Source: Paenibacillaceae bacterium
GTDB taxonomy: Bacteria > Bacillota > Bacilli > Paenibacillales > NBRC-103111
Assembly (NCBI GenBank): GCA_029256185.1
Contig: JAQSYI010000057.1
Location: 1-64,000, forward strand
Reading direction: 5' to 3'
DNA length: 64,000 bases
Numbering within the stretch: the stretch's first letter is position 1; every line of letters starts with the position of its first letter. Made by a program: the position numbers and the translations under genes. Below the pieces are notes generated by a model. The model had not been told where the DNA came from and did no database searches. It was given only the letters and a program-made list of their open reading frames with translations. This document shows positions 48,786 through 58,544 of the stretch, piece by piece.

Positions 48786-49844
48786 TCATGCCATTGCTCC
48801 AACATCCTGTCCGTACGCCTCCCCTTCCGGTGCAAGAGGGATAACCATATTCCATGTATGGGACGCATTGGCGAATCCCCCCGGCCCGTCGGCTGTGGCG
48901 GCGAACAAGTGGGTGGGTTGCCCATCCTGGAACAGCAGGAACGGGCGCTCGAAGCTGCCCATAGTTCTGATGGTTCCATCCTCCCAGCGGATGGTTCTGG
49001 AATAAGCCATGGGCGTGTTGCTCAACCGCCAGTCCAGGCCGTCAGGTGAAACGGCGTGAATGCCTGCATGCTTCTCCCCGCACAAATTCCCGTCCATGTC
49101 CTTGGCAATCAGCTCGTAGCCACCCGCCGTTTTCCAGACAAAGGGGTCCTCCAGATGAAACTCCTCCGGAAATACAGGCGTTTCCTGCAAGACATGGTAC
49201 GGTCCTTCATAATGCGGCGCCCATGCCGCCCCGATGGTCATCCGGCCGTGCAGATTGCCCTCATAACACCGGGCTTTATAGATCAGCAGCACGGAGCCGT
49301 CCTCATGAACGCAGGGAGCCGGGTTGGAGGTCAGGAAGCTGTCGAATTTGCCGGGCCGGACGGGCATAATGGGGTAGTCCAGCCTATGCCAGGGCCCGAA
49401 TACGCTACGGGATACGGCAATACCGATGCGCTTGTTGGCTCTGGCCACGATGACCCGGGGATCATTCAGCTCCAAGGACTCTCCCGGAGCAGCATCAGGC
49501 AGAGGATTCGTCGAACCCATGTAATAAAGCACGTACTCCTCTCCCTGTCGGGTAATATGAGGATTATGGGTGCTGCGGCCGTCCCAATATTCCGCTCCCC
49601 TTGCTGGCAGCACGACCTCTTGGAACGAGTAGGGACCTTCGGGTGTATCCGAGACAGCCCGGACCACCTCCGAGGCCACCAGCCAGCCGGGATGGAACGG
49701 AATCGACTTGGGACAACGGGAAGCAAACATATGATAGCGGCCGTCCTCCCCCCGGACAACCGATCCGCACCAGATCCAATATCCTTCCATGCGGAAGCCG
49801 CCCTGAAGCGGAGCGGGAAGAAGCCGGTCATACAAGCTGCTCAT
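48786..49844 (-). CDS. Five-bladed beta-propeller glycosidase-like protein (GH43/GH117-like superfamily)
   Basis: DGRYHMFASRCP; STHNPHITRQGEEYVLYYMG; FHLEDPFVWKTAGGYELIAKDM. Confidence 0.7.
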   Translation of the reverse strand: MSSLYDRLLPAPLQGGFRMEGYWIWCGSVVRGEDGRYHMFASRCPKSIPFHPGWLVASEVVRAVSDTPEGPYSFQEVVLPARGAEYWDGRSTHNPHITRQGEEYVLYYMGSTNPLPDAAPGESLELNDPRVIVARANKRIGIAVSRSVFGPWHRLDYPIMPVRPGKFDSFLTSNPAPCVHEDGSVLLIYKARCYEGNLHGRMTIGAAWAPHYEGPYHVLQETPVFPEEFHLEDPFVWKTAGGYELIAKDMDGNLCGEKHAGIHAVSPDGLDWRLSNTPMAYSRTIRWEDGTIRTMGSFERPFLLFQDGQPTHLFAATADGPGGFANASHTWNMVIPLAPEGEAYGQDVGAMA

Positions 49845-49864
49845 CTGTCAAACATCTCCTTTTC

Positions 49865-52216
49865 TCATGATGGTGAAGCGGGCAGCCGGCCGTCAGCGGA
49901 GCCGGATACCGGAAAACCATACAGCCGCCAGGGCTTGCTGCCGCCAAAAGGACGCACGGGACCGCAGGTGCTTCCCGCCGCCGGACCTGCTTGAAGCTTA
50001 AGCGCAGCAGTATCCTGGTACAATACCGCTTCCTGTCCACAGGCAAGCGGAAGAGAAACAACACCTTGGTTTTGCTCCAAATCAACGTTCCATTCCTGCT
50101 CCGAATCCGTAAGCCGCCAACGGCAGCCTTGGCGCCAGTCTGTCCTGATCCGGCACTGTTCTCCCGCCAGACTTTTCACAACAATCCATTGCGTTGTGCC
50201 GCAACGCCTTAATGCACTCACCAGAAAAGCCCCTTCTGCCCTGAAATCATGAAAGACCGCCTCGCTCCACTCTGCAGGTACAGCCGGGAAAACCCGGATT
50301 ACACCGCCCCAGCTTTGCAGCAGCATATCCTGAATCGCTTCGGCTGCCGCCAGGGGAGTCTCCATGACCGGTCCGGCCTCTTTGTACATGGTATTCGGCT
50401 TGATCATATGCATCAGAGCCTTCAGATAACCGTAGGCCTCGCTTCCTCTTCCTAATGCGGCCGCTACCGAAGCCGCTCCGGTCATGCTGAAGCCCCGCAG
50501 GTCCCCCTCCTTGCCGATCCAATGGGCCAGCGAACGGGCAATCAGGCGATGGTCTTCTTCCCGTTCGCTATCCAGCAGATGCAGCGGGAATACCGCCATC
50601 AGATGGCTGAAGTGCCGGTGTCCGTAGGCCAGAGGCGTACTGCGCCCGATCATCAGGCCCGTCTCGTCCTGGGGAAAGGGTGCCAGCCTCTCCAGAACCT
50701 CCTGCCACCTGGACTGCAGCGGATCATTCTCCAACCCCAGACGTTCGGATGCCGTGAGCAGAGTCCCGCAGCCCCAGCGCAGCAGAGCCAGATCATAATG
50801 GCAATCCCGCACCCTGGTTTTGGTGAAGGAGCCGTACTCCGGCGAGATAGCGGGCGGCAGATGGAGCAAGCCGTCCCCGCCTTCCTCCAGCAGGTGGAGA
50901 TAGTAGCCGATGCTGCGGCGAAGCAGAGGATAGAGCAACCGCCGAAGCAGATCATCGTCCATGGCATGCCGGTAATGACGCCACAGATTATGGCAGATCC
51001 AGGTGAGATTCCCCACCTCATCCTCCACCGGGGCAGCAAGGTCGAAGCTGCTGCTCCGTCCCAGCCCGGCGGAATCATGCCGGAATTCCTCCGGAACATT
51101 ATGCTGCAATTGAAGCTGCGCCTCCTCCAACGTCCGTACAAGAGAATCGCCCATGCTGAGCCGGTTGGAGGTATATACGGGGGAATAGCTCATCTGCACA
51201 TTCATATTGAACCAGCAGCCCGGCCAGGGACTGGGAGCGAGCCACGGTCCTTGATTATCGATCAGAGGCGCATCCGGCCTTGTTGCCGAAGCCAGCTTAT
51301 ACATCTGAATCCAGTAGAAGCTCTCCAGATGCTTATCAGGGATGGATACGAAGCTCTGGGGATAATAATCATGCCACCAGCTTCGGTGCCTCTCCACCCA
51401 TTCCCCGTATTCCGCCGAAGCGGCCTTCAGCACGGCCTCCGCCGCTTCATCCACCGCCGCCTCCCCGCAGCCCCGGACAAGGGACAGATAGCACACCCTG
51501 CGGGAATCCGGCAGGCTCCTTTCCTTCCAAGCGGCCACACAGCCGCCACCGCCCTGGTACATCTGCACAGATACATGTGTCCCGCGAACATCCGCGAACC
51601 GTTCGGTCCGCACCTCCGGAATATATTGATTGAGATTGATTCCATCCGCATTCTTCAGAATGGGGTCAACATTGGCATGCTCCACCCAATTCACCCGGCA
51701 GCGCGCTTCCCCCTGGTCCGGCGCCAGCTCGATCGCCAGCACAGGCTCCCTGGCGTGAGCCAGAGCCCGGATGCGCACCTGCCCCTTGGTCGTGGTCAGA
51801 CAGCCGCCCAACTCCGCATTCCATAGCTCCAGACGCAGATTGGTGGGATGATAGATCCAGCCCTCCAGCTCCAATTCAAGCTCACCGACAGGAACGCGGG
51901 GAGGAAAGCCGGAGCGGTCCGTGCGGACGGCAGTTACGTCTGTTCTTCCTGCGACCAGGCGCAGCACATGCCTTTTGCAGGAGTGCTCCTCGCCGTAGAT
52001 CATTGCCCCCAGCAAGCCGTTGCCAATAAAAGCCCCGTCATTCCAGCTGTCGGGCTTCACGACCCATTCCATATCCAGCGGGGCCAGGAAGCTCTCCCAG
52101 TCCACATCCGGCGCCAGCCTGCTTTGTCTTTCTTTTCCGGCCCTCTCTTGCCGTCCATCCATTCCCGGCTGTCTACCCGTCCGCAATTGCCCTTTCTTTC
52201 GCTCTTTCCCGCTCAT
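49865..52216 (-). CDS. Glycoside hydrolase family 95-like (alpha-L-fucosidase-type), 783 aa
   Basis: WNDGAFIGNGLLGAMIYGEEHS; YGHRHFSHLMAVFPLHLL; QDMLLQSWGGVIRVFPAVPAEWSEAVFHDFRAEGAFLVSALR. Confidence 0.85.
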   Translation of the reverse strand: MSGKERKKGQLRTGRQPGMDGRQERAGKERQSRLAPDVDWESFLAPLDMEWVVKPDSWNDGAFIGNGLLGAMIYGEEHSCKRHVLRLVAGRTDVTAVRTDRSGFPPRVPVGELELELEGWIYHPTNLRLELWNAELGGCLTTTKGQVRIRALAHAREPVLAIELAPDQGEARCRVNWVEHANVDPILKNADGINLNQYIPEVRTERFADVRGTHVSVQMYQGGGGCVAAWKERSLPDSRRVCYLSLVRGCGEAAVDEAAEAVLKAASAEYGEWVERHRSWWHDYYPQSFVSIPDKHLESFYWIQMYKLASATRPDAPLIDNQGPWLAPSPWPGCWFNMNVQMSYSPVYTSNRLSMGDSLVRTLEEAQLQLQHNVPEEFRHDSAGLGRSSSFDLAAPVEDEVGNLTWICHNLWRHYRHAMDDDLLRRLLYPLLRRSIGYYLHLLEEGGDGLLHLPPAISPEYGSFTKTRVRDCHYDLALLRWGCGTLLTASERLGLENDPLQSRWQEVLERLAPFPQDETGLMIGRSTPLAYGHRHFSHLMAVFPLHLLDSEREEDHRLIARSLAHWIGKEGDLRGFSMTGAASVAAALGRGSEAYGYLKALMHMIKPNTMYKEAGPVMETPLAAAEAIQDMLLQSWGGVIRVFPAVPAEWSEAVFHDFRAEGAFLVSALRRCGTTQWIVVKSLAGEQCRIRTDWRQGCRWRLTDSEQEWNVDLEQNQGVVSLPLACGQEAVLYQDTAALKLQAGPAAGSTCGPVRPFGGSKPWRLYGFPVSGSADGRLPASPS

Positions 52217-53094
52217 CCCTTAACCGCCCCTATCAAGGCACCCTTGACAAAATACTTCTGAAGGAAGGGATACACGCAAAGAATGGGAACTGTCGCCACA
52301 ATAATGGTGGCATACTTCAGGGTTGCCGACAGCATGGCCACATCACCTGCGGAAGCTCCTGCAGCCATGCTGCTTGCCTCACCCTGCAGCAGAATTTCCC
52401 GCAGGATCAGCTGCAGCGGGAACAAGGAGCGCTCTTGAAGGAAGATCATGGCATAGAACCAGGAATTCCAATGGCTGACTCCGTAATACAGTAGCATCAC
52501 CGCAATTACCGGCATGGACAGAGGCAGAATAATCCGGAACAAAATAACAAAATCATTGGCTCCGTCTATTTTGGCCGACTCCTCCAGCGCGTCGGGAATG
52601 GCCTCGAAGGCGGTCCTCATCAGAATGAGATTAAAGGTATTGACCGCCTGGGGCAAGATCAACGCCAGCAAAGAATTGGCCAGACCCAAATTATTAACCG
52701 TCAGATACAGAGGGATCAGCCCCCCGCTGAAAAACATGGTAAACACAATACTGAGCATAATAGGCTTGCGGTACTTCAGACTTTTGCGCGAAAGCGCATA
52801 AGCCCCGAACGAAGTCAGCAGAATGTTGATTGCAAGACCAACGATTACAATGAACAAGGTATTGCCATAGCCCTTGGCGATCATGGGATTGGCGAATACA
52901 TTCCGGTAGGCGTCCAGGGAAAACCCTATGGGCTTCCACAGAAATCCCTTGTATGCCATCAATTGGCCCGCATCGCTGAAAGAAGCGAACAGCACATAGA
53001 TAACAGGATAGATCGTCACCAGCATGAGCAGCATCAGCAGCAAGCCGTTGCTCCAGTCGAATATTCTCTCCGATATGGTAGGTCGGTTCATCAT
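52213..53094 (-). CDS. Carbohydrate ABC transporter permease (LplC type); ATGA overlap with the GH95-like gene
   Basis: ESAKIDGANDFVILFRIILPLSMPVIAVMLLYYGVSHWNSWFYAMIFL; PFLQKYFVKGALIGAVKG. Confidence 0.93.
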   Translation of the reverse strand: MMNRPTISERIFDWSNGLLLMLLMLVTIYPVIYVLFASFSDAGQLMAYKGFLWKPIGFSLDAYRNVFANPMIAKGYGNTLFIVIVGLAINILLTSFGAYALSRKSLKYRKPIMLSIVFTMFFSGGLIPLYLTVNNLGLANSLLALILPQAVNTFNLILMRTAFEAIPDALEESAKIDGANDFVILFRIILPLSMPVIAVMLLYYGVSHWNSWFYAMIFLQERSLFPLQLILREILLQGEASSMAAGASAGDVAMLSATLKYATIIVATVPILCVYPFLQKYFVKGALIGAVKG

Positions 53095-53151
53095 TATATC
53101 CTCCCAAGAAGTTTTGCGCCGGCAATCATCCGGTCTGGCAAGCGGTTTTCC

Positions 53152-54120
53152 CTACCACAAGCTCGTATCATTCAATTTCCGGCTCATCCAGTTGGAGAAG
53201 ATCAGCAGGGTGAAGTTGACTACCGAATTGAACAGGCCAACGGCCGAACTGAAGCTGTAGTTGAAATCCTGCAGGCCTACCCGGTACACGTAGGAGGAGA
53301 CCACATCCGCCGTCTCATAGGTGCTGGGATTGTACAGAAGAATGATTTTCTCGAAGCCCACGTTCATCATCCGGCCTACCTCCAGAATCAGCAGGATCAC
53401 AATAGTGGGCATGATCCCGGGAATCGTAATGTTGGTGAGCTGCTTCCACCGTCCCGCTCCATCGATGCGGGCCGCCTCATACTGCTCCATATCGATGCCG
53501 GTAAGGGCAGCCAGATAAATAATGGTGCCCCAGCCGATATTCTGCCATATCCCGGATATGACATAAACCGGCCGGAACAATCCAGGCTCCAGAAGGAAGG
53601 TCATTCTGGTGCCGCCCAACCAGACAATCAGATCATTGATCACACCCTCGCTGGAGGTGAAATCCTTGATTATCCCGCATATGACCACCAGAGAAATAAA
53701 ATGGGGCATATACGTGATGGTTTGCACCGTCCGCTTGAACAAGGAGTGCTTCACTTCATTCAATAACAGAGCGAGAATAATAGGAGCCGGAAATCCGAAC
53801 AGCAGTTGGTAAAAGCTGATCAGCAGCGTATTTTTGATCGTCCTCCCAAAATAAGCTCCGGTAAAAAAAGTCTTGAAATGCTCCAAGCCCGCCCAGTCGC
53901 TGCCCATAATCCCCAGTCGCGGCGAGAAATCCTTAAAGGCAATAATAGCCCCGTACATAGGGGTATAATGAAACAGGATGTAAAACAGGATGACCGGAAG
54001 CAGCATGACGTACAGCAGCTTATTTTTTCTGATATCCAGGATCAGTCCCGCTTTTCTCCGCTTGGGAGCAGCATAGACCGCAGAATTTTCCACATTGGTT
54101 AGTGCAGGCATTTTCTTCAC
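53152..54120 (-). CDS. Carbohydrate ABC transporter permease (LplB type)
   Basis: YEAARIDGAGRWKQLTNITIPGIMPTIVILLILEVGRMMNVGFEKIILLYNPSTY. Confidence 0.93.
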   Translation of the reverse strand: MKKMPALTNVENSAVYAAPKRRKAGLILDIRKNKLLYVMLLPVILFYILFHYTPMYGAIIAFKDFSPRLGIMGSDWAGLEHFKTFFTGAYFGRTIKNTLLISFYQLLFGFPAPIILALLLNEVKHSLFKRTVQTITYMPHFISLVVICGIIKDFTSSEGVINDLIVWLGGTRMTFLLEPGLFRPVYVISGIWQNIGWGTIIYLAALTGIDMEQYEAARIDGAGRWKQLTNITIPGIMPTIVILLILEVGRMMNVGFEKIILLYNPSTYETADVVSSYVYRVGLQDFNYSFSSAVGLFNSVVNFTLLIFSNWMSRKLNDTSLW

Positions 54121-54190
54121 TCCATCCCATCCGTTGCTTTATTTAGCGGGAGAGCACGCTCTAAGCCTGCTCTCCCGGAAGCTCCGCCTT

Positions 54191-55819
54191 CTACCGTTTA
54201 TTGTAGCGGTCATATGCATCCTGATAGATTTTAATAATTTTATCCACGCCCATTTCCTTAATGCGGGCCACATATTCATCGAATTTGTCCAGCGGCTCCT
54301 TGCCCATCAGAAACTTCACGAACATCTCTTCCTTGTAGCTGGCTATTGCGGTATTGAGCTTGGCCACTTCCTTGCTTTCTTCAATAGTGGGCGTGATGAA
54401 AGCGGGTAAAATATGCTTGGCTGCGTCGGTTTCCGCCCAGATAACTAATGCATCATCCTGCTCCTTGAAGGTGTTGAAGTTATTCTTCCTGTCATCTCCC
54501 AGGAAAGGCCCGTTTGGCTTGGTGTACTGGGAAATCATCTGCTGAAGATTGAATTTGGGGTCTTTGGTTATATTGTCGGTATAGGCCAGCGATCCGCCTT
54601 GGGTCGTGTAGCTTTCGCCTTCGATGCCGAAGTTGAAGAGCATGGCGCCTTGTTCACCGTAGGCATAATCCAGCCATTTGACAGCCAGCTCGGGATTCTT
54701 GCTGTCGGCGGATATGGCCTTGCTGGCGCCGGGGTTGTATTTAAAGTCCCGCTGCCCGATGAACGCCTTCTCGCCTTTATTGAGAGTCGGGTAGGGAGCG
54801 GCGACCAGCTGGTATTTGGGGTCTTGCTTCTTACCGGTTTCCATCCAGCGTCCCATGCCACCTGACAGCAGACCCACTGTGGCCCCGGATGCATGGCTCA
54901 GCATCTTGGTATCCACCGATTTGGAATCATTGTTCAAGGCGAAATCCTTATCAATGAGGCCTTCAGCATACCATTGGCGCAGGGTGGTAAGGGCATCCTT
55001 GAATTGGGGATCAATCGGGCCGTATTGAATCTTGCCATTGTCATCGATGTAGTAGCGGTTGGCTGTTTTGTACGCGCCGATAAAGGCATCCTGGAAGTTG
55101 ATTTCTGTAGTATATTGAGCGGTCAGAGGTGCGGTTGCGCCTTTCTTCTCCTTAAACGCTGTGAGTACCGTATGCCATTCATCGATCGTGGTCGGCACCT
55201 GCAGGCTTAGCTCATCCAGCCAATCCTTGCGGAGCATCGGGCCGCGGAAGACCAGGCCATTATCCGGCCGGATCATCGGGAACACATAATATTTCCCTGA
55301 ATCCGTCTTCAGCATCTTGTCCAGCTCTTTATTTTCCTGCAGAATCTTCTTCAGATTGGGCGCATGCTTATCGATGAGATCATTCAAGGGCAGAATAACC
55401 TTGTCGGCAATTGCCTTCTCCGGTCCGCCGGGGTAGCCGGTATTCCAGTCATATTCAATCACATCAGGCAGATTGTTGGAGGCGATCAGCAGATTGAACT
55501 GCTCCTTGGCCTGCCCGTCGGCGGGATGGGAATATTTCACCTTCACCCCGGTTTCCTTCTCCAGCTGCTTGCCGAATGGAGTCTCCGCCAGATTGGAGAC
55601 AAAGGTAGTCAAATTCGTGTTGATAGCTTCCCATGACGACAGCGTCTCTGATGTAGTGATGGGATAGGTGGCCGTTTGCGCGGAGCCTGCTGAGGCAGAA
55701 GGCTGCGGCGGCTGTGCAGCCTCGTCTTTTCCGGAGCAACCGGCAAGCAGGCTTGCAGAAGCCAGACAGACGGTCGCTGCCATTCCGATGGTGCGTTTCA
55801 GATGTTTATTCATGCTCAT
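54191..55819 (-). CDS. Extracellular solute-binding protein (lipoprotein), carbohydrate ABC importer
   Basis: Lipobox ASLLAGCSGKD; SBP family 1-type sequence; next to two permeases. Confidence 0.92.
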   Translation of the reverse strand: MSMNKHLKRTIGMAATVCLASASLLAGCSGKDEAAQPPQPSASAGSAQTATYPITTSETLSSWEAINTNLTTFVSNLAETPFGKQLEKETGVKVKYSHPADGQAKEQFNLLIASNNLPDVIEYDWNTGYPGGPEKAIADKVILPLNDLIDKHAPNLKKILQENKELDKMLKTDSGKYYVFPMIRPDNGLVFRGPMLRKDWLDELSLQVPTTIDEWHTVLTAFKEKKGATAPLTAQYTTEINFQDAFIGAYKTANRYYIDDNGKIQYGPIDPQFKDALTTLRQWYAEGLIDKDFALNNDSKSVDTKMLSHASGATVGLLSGGMGRWMETGKKQDPKYQLVAAPYPTLNKGEKAFIGQRDFKYNPGASKAISADSKNPELAVKWLDYAYGEQGAMLFNFGIEGESYTTQGGSLAYTDNITKDPKFNLQQMISQYTKPNGPFLGDDRKNNFNTFKEQDDALVIWAETDAAKHILPAFITPTIEESKEVAKLNTAIASYKEEMFVKFLMGKEPLDKFDEYVARIKEMGVDKIIKIYQDAYDRYNKR

Positions 55820-55954
55820 CCCCCTGGTTGCAAATTAATCTTACACCGTCAGTATGGCGGAAGCCCGTACTTTTGGGAACACGCAAAAAGGCAACTGCAC
55901 CTTCAAAAACCTTAAAAATACCCATAACTATCCGCAGTGACCCCTCAAAAAAGC

Positions 55955-55982
55955 GAAAGAACCGGCTTGCTCCGGTTCCTTA
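55955..55982 (-). terminator. Terminator of the AraC-family regulator gene
   Basis: GAACCGG-cttgct-CCGGTTC; minus strand followed by CTTTCGCTTTTTT. Confidence 0.65.
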
Positions 55983-55990
55983 TCCGCTTG

Positions 55991-58300
55991 CTACTGGATC
56001 TCTTTATATTTGCCGGGCGTAATTCCTTCATGCTTCTTGAAGATCCGGTTGAAGGTATTCATATCCGCGTACCCTACTCTTTTGGCTGCCTCCGCAATGG
56101 AACAGGACTCCTCCCGCAACAGACGCTTGGCCTCCTCCATCCGAATCTTGTTGATATAATCGGGGAGCGCTTCCCCGGCCTGAAGCCGGAACTGCTTGGA
56201 CAGGTAGGATGGAGTGAGCTTGAATGCTTCTCCGATCGACGATACATTCAAGTCGTCCGAACAATAGTGTTCTGTTACATATTGCATAATCTCCTTGCTG
56301 AGATGACGGCTCTGCTGCTTCTGATCCTCCTGGATGGATTGGCAGACGCGCCGCAGCACTTCATCAATCTGCTGTCTCATCTCTTCCATGGTCCCACAGG
56401 ATGTAAGCCGCTGCACCGGATCAACCTCCTCCATGAAGTCTGCCTTGCCGCTGGCCCCGGTCTCGTCCAAGGTTTTCACCATGGTGCCGATCAGGTCGAA
56501 CATAAGGCACTTTGCCAGAGAGACTGGCATGGCTCCTCCGGAGATATTGGCTTCCACAATCTCATTAAGAAGGGCGCTCGATTTCCCGTAGTCCCCCGAT
56601 TTCACGAAATTGATCAACTGCTGCTCCACATGAAGAGGAAAATGGTAGCGGGCCGGCTTGTCCGCCGCATCCAGTCGGGGAAGATCCCCGTACCGGATGA
56701 TCCGGTCACTGCCCAGTACAAGGCGGTACTCAAAGGCAGCCCTCGCCTCCTGATAAGCCTTGGCGATGCCGCTTACTTCCTCATGAACTCCACTCACTGC
56801 CACCGTCATCTGGACATGGAAATGCTCCAGCATAAAGGCCCGGATTTTCTGGACAATGGCCAGCACGTCGCGGTCTTCCGGATCTCTAAAATTGATGATG
56901 CACGCCTGCATTCCCTCCATCTCTGTGGTCAGAGCCAGATGGGCAGAGCCCGCCACTTCCTCAGCCACATTCATGATAATGAAATGCACCAGTTGGGCCT
57001 TCTGGGGCTCTACCTGGCCGGAATCGGCGAATTTGCCGTAATGATCCACCCCGAACAGAAGCACGGCGAATTCGGACGAAGTCAGCCGGATGCTATGGGC
57101 CTCCAACGACTCCTCCAGTTGTCCTTGGCTGTCTGCGCCGCCCTTCAGCAGGGTCTGCAAAACATGCGAGCGGATGGCATTGCGGTGCTGCTCCAGGCGC
57201 TGGCCCATCTTCCGCTTCTCATCCAAGGTATTATTGAAGGCGGATTGCAAGTAAACATATTCATCCGAGCCGGACTTGAAGGAGATCCCCGACTGGTTGA
57301 CCAGACTGTTGACCAGCGAGTTAATAGGAGAATAATTGCGCTTCAGGGACAGGAATGTTACAACGCCCCCTACTGCAACGCTAAGTCCCAGGCTGAGATA
57401 GATCAGAGTTTTCACCAGCTGCATTTTCTCATCAAAAATGTTGGCGGGGATAATGGAAGCATACTTCCACCCTGTATTACCCGAGGTTGTATACGATATG
57501 GCTACCTTACTTTTCCCTGAGCCGGCATAGTATACTCCATTCTTGCCGCTCATTTGACTGTAAGTCAACAATTCCGAGTTATATCCCTGACCGGCGGAGG
57601 CTATGATGCGGTTTTCCTTGTCCAGGATGGCTACGGTGGATCTGTCTCCGGCATTCGTCTGTCCCAGCAGCATGGACTCCTTGATGATGAACAGCAGCAC
57701 CGCTCCAGGCTGATCCTGATTGGCAAGAATCACAGACTTGGCATACATAACTCCCTTGGTGGCTTGTCCGTCATCCGTGATGGTGATGGGCAGATATTCC
57801 TGCACATACCGCTTGTCGAAAAAATCCGCCCATTCTCCCGCATCCCAATTGTCTTCCGTGCCGATGCTCCCGAACAGCTTGCGGCTGTCGCCGCGGTCCC
57901 GGTTGGATATAACCGTGTCGCTGTTCTTATAGTAGATGTAGATCTGCTCCAAATAATTATTGGCCATCTTGTACACCTTCAGATCGTTGCTGATCCCGAT
58001 TACATCATACAGGTCATTGTCCGTCAGAGGCTGGCTCACATCAATGAATCCGGCCAGACGCTTGCTCAACGCCATCTCCAGACTCAGGCGCTCAATTCCT
58101 GCAAGATTGCTGTCAATGCTCTGCTCCATCTGCTTCAGCACCGATTCATTGGCCCGGTTCACCTCCGAGACTACCACATTCCAGGTAGCCACATAGATTC
58201 CTGCACAAATCAGAATGGGCACCAGCAGCACGGAGATGTAGGAGACCAGCCAATTGACCACGACGCTTTGCGTATTTAAACGGATTCGGGGGAGCTTCAT
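55991..58300 (-). CDS. AraC-family transcriptional regulator with membrane-anchored extracellular sensor (YesS-like)
   Basis: Two TM segments around a Cache-like region; C-terminal LNVSSIGEAFKLTPSYLSKQFRLQAGEALPDYINKIRMEEAKRLLREESCSIAEAAKRVGYADMNTFNRIFKKHEGITPGKYKE. Confidence 0.92.
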   Translation of the reverse strand: MKLPRIRLNTQSVVVNWLVSYISVLLVPILICAGIYVATWNVVVSEVNRANESVLKQMEQSIDSNLAGIERLSLEMALSKRLAGFIDVSQPLTDNDLYDVIGISNDLKVYKMANNYLEQIYIYYKNSDTVISNRDRGDSRKLFGSIGTEDNWDAGEWADFFDKRYVQEYLPITITDDGQATKGVMYAKSVILANQDQPGAVLLFIIKESMLLGQTNAGDRSTVAILDKENRIIASAGQGYNSELLTYSQMSGKNGVYYAGSGKSKVAISYTTSGNTGWKYASIIPANIFDEKMQLVKTLIYLSLGLSVAVGGVVTFLSLKRNYSPINSLVNSLVNQSGISFKSGSDEYVYLQSAFNNTLDEKRKMGQRLEQHRNAIRSHVLQTLLKGGADSQGQLEESLEAHSIRLTSSEFAVLLFGVDHYGKFADSGQVEPQKAQLVHFIIMNVAEEVAGSAHLALTTEMEGMQACIINFRDPEDRDVLAIVQKIRAFMLEHFHVQMTVAVSGVHEEVSGIAKAYQEARAAFEYRLVLGSDRIIRYGDLPRLDAADKPARYHFPLHVEQQLINFVKSGDYGKSSALLNEIVEANISGGAMPVSLAKCLMFDLIGTMVKTLDETGASGKADFMEEVDPVQRLTSCGTMEEMRQQIDEVLRRVCQSIQEDQKQQSRHLSKEIMQYVTEHYCSDDLNVSSIGEAFKLTPSYLSKQFRLQAGEALPDYINKIRMEEAKRLLREESCSIAEAAKRVGYADMNTFNRIFKKHEGITPGKYKEIQ

Positions 58301-58451
58301 CTTTCACCTCCACTAATCATAGGATCAATACATAACTACAGCATGAAGCGTTTTCACTTTTCTCATTATAGCAGAGGGCATTCTCCCCGCAAAGAGCCGG
58401 AGCAAGGAAGCTTGCTTCCGGTATGGAAGGAGCCTTCCTTATGACGCACAC

Positions 58452-58482
58452 CAAAAAGGCGGAGACTCCTATCCCCGCCGGA
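58452..58482 (-). terminator. Terminator downstream of the DUF5054 gene
   Basis: Minus strand GGCGGGGATAGGAGTCTCCGCCTTTTT. Confidence 0.6.
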
Positions 58483-58544
58483 TGCTTTATTACTATAAAT
58501 GCTTTGTCACTTTGTCAATACGATGCCCACCAGCCCAAACTGCC

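Noticed and set aside
50522-51826. 434-aa plus-strand ORF
   Set aside because: Antisense shadow of the GH95-like gene.
55937-57520. 527-aa plus-strand ORF
   Set aside because: Antisense shadow of the AraC-family sensor-regulator.
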